Of a stretch of 64,000 bases of DNA, positions 51,031 through 59,819 are shown piece by piece. Below the pieces are notes generated by a model. The model had not been told where the DNA came from. It did no database searches and saw only the letters and a list, made by a program, of their open reading frames with translations. The translations under genes were made by a program, and so were the position numbers. This stretch comes from Emiliania huxleyi CCMP1516 (lineage: Eukaryota; Haptophyta; Isochrysidales; Noelaerhabdaceae), in the NCBI RefSeq assembly GCF_000372725.1, contig NW_005198966.1, positions 1,293,338-1,357,337 of the forward strand, read 5' to 3'. How positions within the stretch are numbered: position 1 is the stretch's first letter; each line of letters starts with the position of its first letter.

Positions 51031-51457
51031 CGAGAGAGCGAGCGAGGCTCCTGGAGCCGCGTGGCCGCCTCACCCGGCGGTGCCGCCGACGCCTGCCCTG
51101 CTGCTGCCGCCACCGCCGAGCCCGCTTCCGGCGCCTCGCCGACCGTGCGCGCGTACGCCACCGCCGCCTCCATCGCTGCGTCAAAGAGGCCGAGGTAGAC
51201 CTGCCTTCCGCCCACATAGTGCACCGCCTCGAAGCGGCCACTGTGATGCTTAGTCACCCCCTTGTAGCCGGTAGCGCCGCTGCTCGAGAGGTGCAGCTTC
51301 AGCCCCTCCGCCTCTGTCGCCACTGTCGGGGGGAGGATGAGCCCTGGTACTCGCCGCCCGCCCGCGCGAAGGCCACCGCCGCCTCCACCGCCGTGTCGAA
51401 GGTGCCTAGTCTGACCTTCCTTCCGCCCACCCAGTGCACCGCCTCGAAGCGGCCGTT
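51006..51457 (-). pseudogene. Disrupted 3' part of the AP2 array (rest of module 5 and module 6)
   Basis: Directly after the TGA at 51458-51460 the same frame reads NGRFEAVHWVGGRKVRLGTF, the missing half of module 5. About 30 codons later the frame is lost: relative to the module 3-4 linker (GAGTACCAG then CCTCCGACAG) there are about 11 extra bases, a -1 shift. Module 6 (GLKLHLSSSGATGYKGVTKH ... YLGLFDAAMEAAVAYARTVG) lies in the new frame and is otherwise intact. So an ancestral six-module protein carries one nonsense and one frameshift lesion, unless both are assembly errors or an intron removes them. Confidence 0.7.
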
Positions 51458-52717
51458 TCACGATTTCTTTTGCACGCCCTTGTAGCCCGTGCTGCTGCTG
51501 CTGGACAAATGCAGACGCAAACCCTCCGCGACCGCCACTGGCGCCGCTGGCGCCGCCGCCGCCGGCCCCGCTCCCTCCTCAAGCGGCGCCGGCTCGCCAA
51601 CCGCCCGCGCGTACGCCACCGCCGCATCGACCGGCGTGCCGAAGGTGCCCAAGCTGACGTTGCCATCACCACCGTGCACCTTAACCGCCAAGAACCGCCC
51701 AGATGGCCGCTTGTACACGCACTTGTAGCCGGTGCTGTTGCTGCTGGAGAGGTGCAGCCGCACCCCCTCCGCCTCCGCCACCACCGCTGCCGCTTCCGCC
51801 TCCGCCCTCCCCTCTGCCGCCTCCGCAGCCACTGTCGGAGGCTGGTACTCGCCGACCGCCCGCGCGTACGCCACCGCCGCCTCCACCGCTGAGCCGAAGC
51901 AGCCGATGTAATCGTGCCTTCCGTGCTCCGCCTGGAAGCGGCCATTGTAGAGCCGCTTCACTCCTTTGTAGCCTGTGCTGTTGGTGCGGGAGAGGTGCAA
52001 GCGCAGCCCCTCCGCCTCCGCCACCAGAGCCTCCCGGCTAGACATGGCCTCCGAGCCTGCTGGCGCTGCCCTCCCAACCGTCGCCACCGTCAGAGGAGGC
52101 TGAGCCGGAGGCCCGGCTCGTGCTGCGCCGCAAGCCGCCTCCACAGCCCGTTCCGGAGGCCGAGGCCGAGGAGGAGGCTGAGGCTGAGGTCGACGGTAGT
52201 CCGTTCCTGTGGAGTCTGATCGCGCGTACGCCACCGCCGCCTCCACCGCCGTGTCATAGTAGCCGAGGGAGACACTCCTTCCGTCCACCCCCCCGCGCCT
52301 GTGCTGCGCCTTGAAGCGCGAGCCGTCCTTGTACACGCCCTTGTAGCCGGTGCTGTTGCTGCTCGAGAGGTGCAAACGCACGCCCTCCGCTTCTGCAGCC
52401 ACCGGGGCCTGCGTCACCGGAGCCTGCGTGGTTGGCTCTGCCGCTGCTGGCGCCTCCGCTGGCTCGGCTGCTGCTGGTGGCGGAGGTGGAGGCGTGTACT
52501 CCCCGACCGCCAGCGCGTACGCCACCGCCGCATCGACCGCCGTGTCGAAGTTGCCTAAGCCGACTTTGCCACCACCACCTCTCGGCCGGTCCGGCGGTGC
52601 GCAGGTATAACCAGCCCTGAAGCGGCCAGAGGCCACCTTGTGCACGCCCTTGTATCCGGTAAGGCTTTTGCTGGAGAGGTGCAAGCGCACGCCCCCCGCC
52701 ACCGACACCACCACCAT
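51458..52717 (-). CDS. Multi-AP2/ERF-domain protein (four full modules plus a truncated fifth)
   Basis: 419 aa from the ATG at 52717 to a TGA at 51458. It is built from repeated AP2-like modules, each GLRLHLSSSNSTGYKGVYK ... GRF.A ... LG.FDTAVEAAVAYARAVGE, starting near residues 8, 113, 236, 335 and 401. Linkers are Pro/Ala-rich. AP2 domains are DNA-binding three-stranded sheet plus helix folds (plant ERF factors, apicomplexan ApiAP2, homing endonucleases). Arrays like this suggest a transcription factor contacting several half sites, or a lineage-expanded family. The fifth module is cut after KGVQKKS by the TGA, although module sequence continues in frame beyond it. There is no clear activation domain. 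Confidence 0.82.
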   Translation of the reverse strand: MVVVSVAGGVRLHLSSKSLTGYKGVHKVASGRFRAGYTCAPPDRPRGGGGKVGLGNFDTAVDAAVAYALAVGEYTPPPPPPAAAEPAEAPAAAEPTTQAPVTQAPVAAEAEGVRLHLSSSNSTGYKGVYKDGSRFKAQHRRGGVDGRSVSLGYYDTAVEAAVAYARSDSTGTDYRRPQPQPPPRPRPPERAVEAACGAARAGPPAQPPLTVATVGRAAPAGSEAMSSREALVAEAEGLRLHLSRTNSTGYKGVKRLYNGRFQAEHGRHDYIGCFGSAVEAAVAYARAVGEYQPPTVAAEAAEGRAEAEAAAVVAEAEGVRLHLSSSNSTGYKCVYKRPSGRFLAVKVHGGDGNVSLGTFGTPVDAAVAYARAVGEPAPLEEGAGPAAAAPAAPVAVAEGLRLHLSSSSSTGYKGVQKKS

Positions 52718-53304
52718 CTCGCGTCAGGAGTAAAGTACTTTTTGGCCCCCGCGAGCGTGGAATAGGACCGCCGCAAGCGGCGTGGCGTGGAGCGGTTGAG
52801 CGTCCCTCCGGGGGCCCCTCTGCGCCGGGGAGGCGTTGTTGGCGGCCAGGACGCAAGCGTCCGTCGCCGTTTTCAAACTCGGGGCCCACTCCGCTACGCT
52901 CCGACCCGAATTTGGGGGCCATGAAATTTAAGGTGTTGCTGCGCAAAAGGGGTGGCGCGCGGGCGCGCGCGTGCGGGCGTCGAGCGCGGAGCGGCAAACA
53001 CAATGACGTCGGAAAGCTCTGCATCAAGTATACAGTAGGCTCTAAGCACGGAACCAGAGCGCGAAGTATCCTCTCCGCCCCGTGCAAACGAGTGGCGAGG
53101 GCCGGGGAGGGCGCTCGCGTGGGAGGCGGGGCGAGGTGCCGCAACGCGGCGCCGCGCGGCGGAGCGCTCAGTCGCGGCACGCGTCTCGACCCAGCCTGGA
53201 GCTCACTAGGGATCACACCACATAGTCCTCTCCACCGCTGATCGCAGCCGTCGCTGCCAGGCTGGCCGATCAGCCGCCGGCAGCCGGGAGAGGCGCTCGA
53301 GCCC
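52718..53304. other. Intergenic, no gene seen
   Basis: 5' region of the AP2 gene. Contains GC-rich short palindromic pieces near 52875-52920; no coding content recognised. Confidence 0.45.
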
Positions 53305-54309
53305 TCAGTGCTCCACCACCTCGGCCGGAATGCCCACGGCGGCGAGGTTCGTCACCACCTGCTCGGCCGGGAGGTTGCTGACGAAGCACTGGCCCTCGCC
53401 ATCGCCGGGGAAGGTGGCGATGGATGACGTCAGGCCCGCCTTCTTGAGGAACAGCTCGATCGGCGCGACGTAGCGCTTCTCAGACGAGATGGAGACGCAA
53501 GTGAACGCGGTCGTGCCGTCGACGAGCCGGGCGCCGTCTGCGGCCTCGAATCGCTCGACCGTGGCGTCGGGGTCGTTGGCGGCAGGGTAGTGGTCGGTGA
53601 TGAAGGAGACGACATCGCCTGAGGGGACAGTGATGTTGCCGAAGAGTCGTTCGAGGACGTTGACGATCACGCGCGCGGCGTGGAGGTTGCAGCACGAGAT
53701 GACGTACCCTTTGATGTCCTTAACGTCCGTGGTGGAGCCGTAGAGCTTCTGCCCGATGTCCTGGTCGACGGTGCGGTTGGTGCCGCTGAAGACACGGTCC
53801 CAGTCGTTCGGGCTCTCCGAATCGAACGGCTTGTCAGGGTCGATGATCGCCGCGAAGCGCGCCTTGAGATCAGCCCACTCGTCATACAGAGGAGACGAGC
53901 GCGTCGCTCGCCCGGCATGCCGTGGCGGGCACTCCTCTCCAAGCAGGGCCATCGCGCGCTCAAGCCGGTCCAGCCGTTCACGCATGGGCAAGTCGTCCGT
54001 CGTGTACGACGACCGTGGGAGGGGGCGGCCTTCTTCCCGCCACCGGTTCCTCGCTGCAATGATCGCTGCCTCAAGCGGACGCGATCTGCCGGATGCGTCG
54101 ACCGCAATTCCCGGAATCTCGGCCCTCACCACACCCGGCAACACAACTTCCCCATGCCGCAGGTAGACCTCGTACACCATCCGCCGAAGCCGAGCGGCCG
54201 GACTCTCCGCCGGAATTTGTTGGCGTGCTGTCGCATCGTCATCCGGCGGCTCCTCCTCTATGAGACGTTCGGGAGCACGCCCTGCCGTCGCTCTCGACGT
54301 GCGCCGCAC
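53305..54309 (-). CDS. Hypothetical protein, 3' exon(s)
   Basis: Open frame of about 334 codons with no ATG near its beginning (first in-frame ATG at 54180). CCGCGCAG|GTGTGCGG near 54315 is a plausible acceptor, so it is probably joined to the exon at 54340-55125. The sequence is well formed: EVYLRHGEVVLPGVVRAEIP, LEAAIIAARNRWREEG, SPLYDEWADLKARFAAIIDP, GYVISCCNLHAARVIVNVLE, VAPIELFLKKAGLTSSIATF and FVSNLPAEQVVTNLAAVGIP. The last 150 residues look like an alpha/beta domain. I do not recognise a family. Confidence 0.55.
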   Translation of the reverse strand: MRRTSRATAGRAPERLIEEEPPDDDATARQQIPAESPAARLRRMVYEVYLRHGEVVLPGVVRAEIPGIAVDASGRSRPLEAAIIAARNRWREEGRPLPRSSYTTDDLPMRERLDRLERAMALLGEECPPRHAGRATRSSPLYDEWADLKARFAAIIDPDKPFDSESPNDWDRVFSGTNRTVDQDIGQKLYGSTTDVKDIKGYVISCCNLHAARVIVNVLERLFGNITVPSGDVVSFITDHYPAANDPDATVERFEAADGARLVDGTTAFTCVSISSEKRYVAPIELFLKKAGLTSSIATFPGDGEGQCFVSNLPAEQVVTNLAAVGIPAEVVEH

Positions 54310-54339
54310 ACCTGCGCGGACAGTGGGAAGCCGTTTCCG

Positions 54340-55125
54340 TCATGTGTCCTCGTGTGCCCGGAGAGCCGTAAGCCGGCGCGCACCGGTGGCAGCGCAGGAT
54401 GAGGCGGCAGCAGAGGAGGGTTGGGGCGCATTTGAAGGCGCTGGCCCCGACGCGCCATTGACTGGGTCGGGGTGGTTCCTCAACCCTCTGGTTTCTACAG
54501 TCAGGCAGGAAGAGTCTGAGCAAGGGGGGCGGATGGGGCTGGCTGCGTCAAGGCTACTCGGGCACGCAGCGCCTTGGCTTGGCCCCCGAGCGGACAGGCG
54601 GTCGACGACGCGCAGCATGGCGGTGAGCGCAGCCTGACGACGCGTCTTGATGGACGGATCCTTCTGCCGACTGACCAATTTCCTCCACCCCTCGATCAGC
54701 GGCTTCGTCACCAACATGCGCTCGAGAGGCGGAGCAGCCTCGATGCGATCCAGTTCGGTAGCTATCTTGTAGCGCAGCGCATCGTCAAAAGGCAGCTTGT
54801 TGCAGGCGTCGCGCGCCTCCCCGAGGTCACGCAGGAAGCTCTCCATATGTGTTGCAACAGACCCCCGAGCCGGTTGTTGCTGCACCGGCTGATCGAATGC
54901 AACGGCGGCGTGGTGGACGGGAGCGGCGGGGGAGCAGGGGGCGACGGCGAGGTTGCGTCCGGAGCCCGGCGGGTCGATCTGCATCGGCTGCACGTCGGCC
55001 ACGTCGGCTTCTGCCAGCTCTGGCTGCTGGGCGGCGGTCAGCGTGGAGAATGGCAGGACTGTTTGGGGCGCATTTGAGAGCGCTGGCCCCGACGCGCCGT
55101 CGGTTTGGTCGGGGTGGTTCCACAC
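54340..55125 (-). CDS. Hypothetical protein, 5' exon(s) with a duplicated peptide
   Basis: Open frame of about 261 codons with no ATG at its beginning (GTG at 55125), so its true start is upstream or internal (ATG inside AVATHMESFLRDLGEA near 54845). The core is helical and coding-like: FLRDLGEARDACNKLPFDDA, RYKIATELDRIEAAPPLERM, KPLIEGWRKLVSRQKDPSIK, AALTAMLRVVDRLSARG. A peptide NHPD(Q/P)..GASGPA.SNAPQ occurs near both ends because a 100-bp segment is duplicated. Likely the same gene as 53305-54309. No family recognised. Confidence 0.45.
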   Translation of the reverse strand: MWNHPDQTDGASGPALSNAPQTVLPFSTLTAAQQPELAEADVADVQPMQIDPPGSGRNLAVAPCSPAAPVHHAAVAFDQPVQQQPARGSVATHMESFLRDLGEARDACNKLPFDDALRYKIATELDRIEAAPPLERMLVTKPLIEGWRKLVSRQKDPSIKTRRQAALTAMLRVVDRLSARGPSQGAACPSSLDAASPIRPPCSDSSCLTVETRGLRNHPDPVNGASGPAPSNAPQPSSAAASSCAATGARRLTALRAHEDT

Positions 55126-55155
55126 CCCTGGTGTTTCTTCATTCCGTCGGGGAGG
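54418..55155. repeat. Pair of ~100-bp direct repeats flanking a coding exon
   Basis: TTGGGGCGCATTTGA, GCGCTGGCCCCGACGCGCC, GGTCGGGGTGGTTCC occur in order at 54418-54520 and 55058-55155 at roughly 80% identity, same orientation. Confidence 0.8.
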
Positions 55156-57479
55156 CTCTGTGCAGGGCGCAGCGAGGGCCGTGGGGAAGGGGCCAGTGGG
55201 GCGATGGGCACAGAGGGGGCAATGATCCGAGGTGTGGGCAGGTGTCTAGGTCTGGCTGTCCAGCGAGAGTAGGATGTGCTTAGTACCTGTGCACGAAGGA
55301 CAGAGGCGGGTCGGAAAGTCGAGACTGCTGACCGCTCCTCCATGGTCCCCCGCCGGTGGACGCCGAGTGCAGTCATCGGTATGCGGGAGGCGTGCGCAAG
55401 GGCTCGCGGGGCGGACGCGACGACCTGGCGCTGCCGTCGCGGAGGGCTCGGGCTCGAGTGAGCGCCGCCAGCGACTCGTCGTTGCGGCCGTGGCCGCGCG
55501 GGCCACCTGCATCGACGGGCTGCTTAGGGGGGGGGCGCCAATGATACGCTTGCCCGTCGGCAATCCATCCCGTGTTGGCTTCAATTGTACTTCTGTCTTG
55601 GCACCAGCTGATGGCTTGCCCGGCCGACATCGCCGGATTCGTGCACGGTATTCGGATTTTGGCTATTTGTTCGTGCGGGGGTATATCGCAGATTTGTCAA
55701 TGGTACCGCGTCTGCGACGCGGGCGCCTTGCGGGCAGAGCCCTTAGGACACCCTTTTATCTTGCGCGGTCAAAATGTGACACGCCTGCTACGATAATGAC
55801 GGCGTCTGACAGCCGCGCCCGCGCCGACCTGCGGCGCGGGCGGCGGCAGAGCCACCACCTTCGGAGAGCAGTGCCGCGCTTCTTTCACCCCATGATTCGC
55901 CCACCGCCGCAGCGTGGCGGTCCCAGAGAGGGCCAGCACGCGGGCTCCGCCGACGCTCTCGCAACGCGGGTCGCGCCGCGCGCCTCCCGGACGAAGCGTG
56001 TTGGTGCGCGACGGCGATCCCCGCCTGCAGGGAGCGGAGCACACGCGTCGGATGGCGAGGGCAGCACAAATATTGCACTCACGTCCCAGTATGGCAGCAG
56101 CCGGACGGGTTGGGTGGCGTGAGGGCAGGGTGGTGAGGATGATTCCACAGATCTCGCTGGAAATGGCCGTGTCCTTCCCGGGGGAGGCAGGCGAGCACGC
56201 ACCTCGCGTCCGAGCGCGAGTCGACGAGTGGTCGCCGAGAGATCGCCGAACCACGTTTCGAGTGCGCGCGCACACAGCACAGCTGCGGGTTGTAACTCGA
56301 CTGCCGATCGCGCGTGCGGGATGTAAATGCAGCTCGCTGGCGCCAGTGCACGGTGGCAGGGACTGGAGGCTCGGCCGAAGGGGAAGAGCAGTCCTCAATC
56401 GTCACGTAGAGGTCGCTGGGCTGGATCCATCGAACTGCCACACACCTGGAGCGGAGGCACATCACGTCTTGCGGCACACTCTCCGACAGATGCATGCCTT
56501 TTGAGCAAGCCCACGCGCCTCCACCGTCGCGTAGTATGCCAGCGGCACGCGGGTACGCCTACGAGTCGTGCGCGCTCGGCAGTAATCGGCGTTGAGACAT
56601 CCTAGCGCGCACATCGAGAGCGCCGGGTTGTGTTGCCGCGAGGAATCCTGCTCGAAGATGGGGTCCGAGCGGCGCCTGATCGCATGGGATGGATTAGTGG
56701 GGCTATCACGTGGGTACTAGGCCTGCTCAGTCAGGAGTTGGCGAGTGTGTGGGAGATTCACGCCCGTCGCTCAACGTCTGTTGAAAAACTGTTCGCTGAG
56801 CAAGCTCACGGTCGAGCGGGCTTGACGCGCGCTTCAGGATAGCAAGAGGCGTGCCCATTCCCCTGAGGAGCGTGCGGACACGCCTGGGAATCGTTGTGGA
56901 GCGACCATGGACTGGGATGACAGCCGGCGAAGAGGCTGCGCCTCGACGGGGAAGCTTCACGGCGGAGGCTGTGAAGTCGCGGCATCGAGTTCAACCTGAG
57001 CGCACGCACGCACCGTGCTGGGGAGGAGTTGGCCTGCGAGCGGCGAGCGCTCCCGAGCGCGCGGCGCCCCGTTCTGGCCATCTTTCGCTTTCCCTCCTCA
57101 AAATCGCCTCTATTTTGTGCGCCTCCGGTGGCAGGTCTAGCCGGGCCCGATTCGTGGTACTTTTGATCTTTGCGCGCCGGATCTCGATTTCCGAGGAGCC
57201 GCGGGCCTCCACGCCTAGGCTAGGCATTCTCGCGGCTGGTTCACTCCCGGGAACAGATCCCTAGCCATGAACTCCCACTCGATACCTCCCAAGTCTCAGC
57301 CACAAGGACTATTTGCGCTATTGGGTGGAGACTCTCAAGCTCGCGGTGCAATTCGCTTCCCACTACGAGGCGAAGCCGAGTGCGCCGCGAAGAGGGTCTC
57401 TGCCGGCACCCCTTGGGTCCCCTCTAGTCGCGAAGCGGCTGTGCCGAGGGGCCCTCGCGCGTAACTGTGTCGCCCTTCG
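55156..57479. other. Long stretch without a supported gene
   Basis: About 2.3 kb. Open frames of up to 280 codons occur on both strands (for example plus 55274-56122), but none begins with a good start or carries a recognisable domain, and overlapping antisense frames are equally long. A G9 run lies near 55530. Unidentified exons of the flanking genes are possible. Confidence 0.4.
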
Positions 57480-57985
57480 GACTGTACCTGCCCTGTCTTA
57501 TTGATTCGGTTTGGTTCGGTTCGGTTCGGTTCGGTTCGGTTCAGATCGGTCCTCTCCGATTATCAGTTCCATTTATTGGTTAGCATTGATCCGGTAAGTC
57601 TCGATTCATTGCTGGTTAGTCGTCCTGTTGAGTAAGTTCCGGATAATAATATGGTTACTGATCAACTGGCTCAGTGCTTGGTTCGGTTCGGCTCGGTTCG
57701 GTTCGGTTCGGTCAGTCCTCTTTGATCGGCTCCGGTCCGGTGTCCTGTCCTGTCTTGTCCAGTCGAGTCCCACATTAATGAGTGTTGATCCGGTAAGTCT
57801 GAGTTATCGCTGATTCGCCGTCTCCTGTCAATTAAGTTCCGGTTAATTAGGTTACGGACAAACTAGCTCAGTTTTCAGTTCGGTTTGGCTCGGTTCGGTT
57901 CGGTTCGGCCAGCCTTCTCCGGTCGGTTCTGGTCTGGTGTCTTGTCTTGTCTTGTCTTGTCCGGTCGAGTCCCACGACTCTGGGC
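57480..57985. repeat. ~200-bp tandem repeat with GGTTC pentanucleotide tracts
   Basis: Each unit has a (GGTTC)n tract (57507-57541, 57679-57710, 57885-57908) followed by a conserved tail. TTGATCCGGTAAGTC recurs at about 57586 and 57784, AAGTTCCGG(A/T)TAAT at about 57635 and 57834, and TCCGGT/TCTGGT plus GTCTTGTC at 57732 and 57930. The last copy ends in (TTGTC)n. Local AT content is much higher than in the neighbourhood. Confidence 0.85.
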
Positions 57986-58487
57986 CATGCGCCCGTCCAG
58001 CCACCGTTCGGCGCCGCTCGCGGGGCGGGCCTCGGTCAGGTCCCGGCGGAGCGGTCGCTCGACGCCTCGGTCGGTCCCGGCGGAGCTGTCGCTCGACGCC
58101 TCGGTCAGGTCCCCGAGATGGTCTCCCCGACCCCCGAGGCTTGGCGCACCGCGGGAGGGGGGCAGCCCAGCCACCCTGCACCGCCCAAGCCGCCCTCTGC
58201 AAGCCCAGGCGCGCCGTAGAGAGTGCCGACGCGATGTCGACGATTTTGGCCTGCGAGACGGGGGCGAGGAGCGGAGAGGTGTGAGGGCGCCATGTGCCCG
58301 GGCGACGGGCTAAGGGGCCGCTACACGGGCCGCAGAGCTCACCAGCGCCGGCACGGTGGCGCTGGTAGCATGGTGCTGTTTGCGGCCGCGTGCTTCCAGT
58401 AGCGATAGCGACGGAAAATTCTCTCGACCTGCTTTCGGCGTCTCGATTTCCCGGCGGCACCTTAGTCGGACTCGGTCTTGCCGAAAA
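57986..58487. other. 5' flank of the Myb gene
   Basis: Contains GTCGCTCGACGCCTCGGTC repeated two to three times near 58045-58110. No gene recognised. Confidence 0.5.
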
Positions 58488-59397
58488 ATGACAGTCTCTG
58501 TTGCCCTCGATTCTGCGCCTCTCACCATCGATGTCAACTCTGGCGACGACAGCGGCTTCGATGTCATGGACATCGACTCAGTTGCTCTTGCTGGCGTCGA
58601 TCAGCTGCCGGCTGACCTGCGCACACCGCAGCTTCTCGATTTCTTCGGGATGAGTCCTGCCTCCCTAGCTTTTGGGCCACCCCCGGCCTGCGCCCCGGCT
58701 GCCCCACGATTGCCGTCCGGTGATGGCACTGCCGACGACCTGGAGCAGCTCCTCGCCGCGGCGCAGTCGGGCACGGCTGCCGCTCGGGCCGAGAAGGAGC
58801 AGCCCGCTATGTGGACGGTCGAGGAGGACTTGCTCATCGTCGACCTGGTCGAGACGATCGGCAAGCGCTGGAACCGCATCGCCGCGGCGCTACCCGGGCG
58901 GACCGAGAATGGTGTCCGCAATCGGTGCGCGCACCGCTCCGCTCTCAGCCCGGCTACGCACCGCTCCGCTCTCAGCCCCGGGCAAAATGCCGCGCAGAGC
59001 GTGCCTCGCAACCCGCCGCACTAACCTCGCCCGCGCCGCTCTGTGAGTCAGGTGGAACCGCATGGAGAAGGCGCAGCAGGTGCGGAAAGACAAGGGGGAT
59101 GGGCACGGCTACCGGTGCGGCCGGTGCGGGCAGCCCAAGCGCGGGCACATCTGCCCCGCGCTGACGTCGGGCGAGCGGCTCGAGGGCGAGAACCTGGTCA
59201 AGAGGGCCACCGCCCTCTCCGCGATGGCCTCGAGGAAGATAAGCGTGCAGCAGGCCGCGCAGGCGCTGGACAAGGAGCGAAAGGCGAAAGGCTCGTCGTC
59301 CAGGGGACTCAAGGGGAAGCTGGCCAAGATGGGCTCGTCGCGGATCCTCAACGTCGCCGAGCTCTTTGACCTGGTCGCCGGGTCGTCCGACCCGTGA
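58488..59397 (+). CDS. Myb/SANT DNA-binding protein with a zinc-knuckle
   Basis: Two exons, 58488-58924 and 59052-59397, 260 aa. The ATG at 58488 (CCGAAAAATG) is the first in frame. An acidic N-terminus (residues 1 to about 105) precedes one Myb repeat (WTVEEDLLIVDLVETIGKRW, then RIAAALPGRTENGVRNR|WNRM), whose last helix is completed precisely across the 127-bp GT-AG intron. Next comes a zinc-knuckle-like motif (YRCGRCGQPKRGHICP, CxxC-x6-HxC), then a basic helical region. Single-Myb proteins with such CxxC/HxC knuckles are familiar in algae and protists. It is probably a nuclear transcription regulator; targets are unknown. The intron carries a 23-bp tandem duplication. Confidence 0.85.
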
Positions 59398-59593
59398 GCG
59401 TGCCGAGGACCTCTCCAACGCGGTCGTTAACGGGGGTTGGCAGCCGCTCGCGACGCCTCGGCCCTCGCTCGCTCGCTCGCTGACTGAGTGAGTGAGTGAG
59501 GAAGGGGAGACTGAAAGGGGTGCGCGTACTGTTACATTCACCATGTGTGTCCAATCGCTCGCGTACCGGATTTTTTTTCTCGAGCGTGCTCGG
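59398..59593. other. Short intergenic spacer
   Basis: 3' flank of the Myb gene with GAGTGAGTGAGTGAG at about 59487-59500. Nothing else seen. Confidence 0.5.
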
Positions 59594-59817
59594 CTGGGTT
59601 CCGGCTCCTACCCGGATAGGGGGTCTGTCGGCACTGACTCGCGCCAAAACGCCCTACCTACCTACCTATCCCCAGGCCGCGCAGCGAAGCGGAAAAAGAT
59701 GAAAATACGGCTACCTACCTATTGCAGGGCCCTTTTGGGCCAAACAAGACCAACCTACCTACCTATCTGGGAGGGGCCAGCAGAAGACACCCTATCCGGG
59801 TAGGAGCCGGAACCCAG
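59594..59817. mobile_element. 224-bp MITE with 28-bp perfect TIRs, abutting a start codon
   Basis: 59594-59621 (CTGGGTTCCGGCTCCTACCC then GGATAGGG) is the perfect reverse complement of 59790-59817. The interior has ACCTACCTACCTAT tracts near 59652 and 59751. No transposase and no clear target duplication. The right end lies two bases before the ATG of the TcdA-TatD gene. Confidence 0.88.
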
Positions 59818-59819
59818 GC

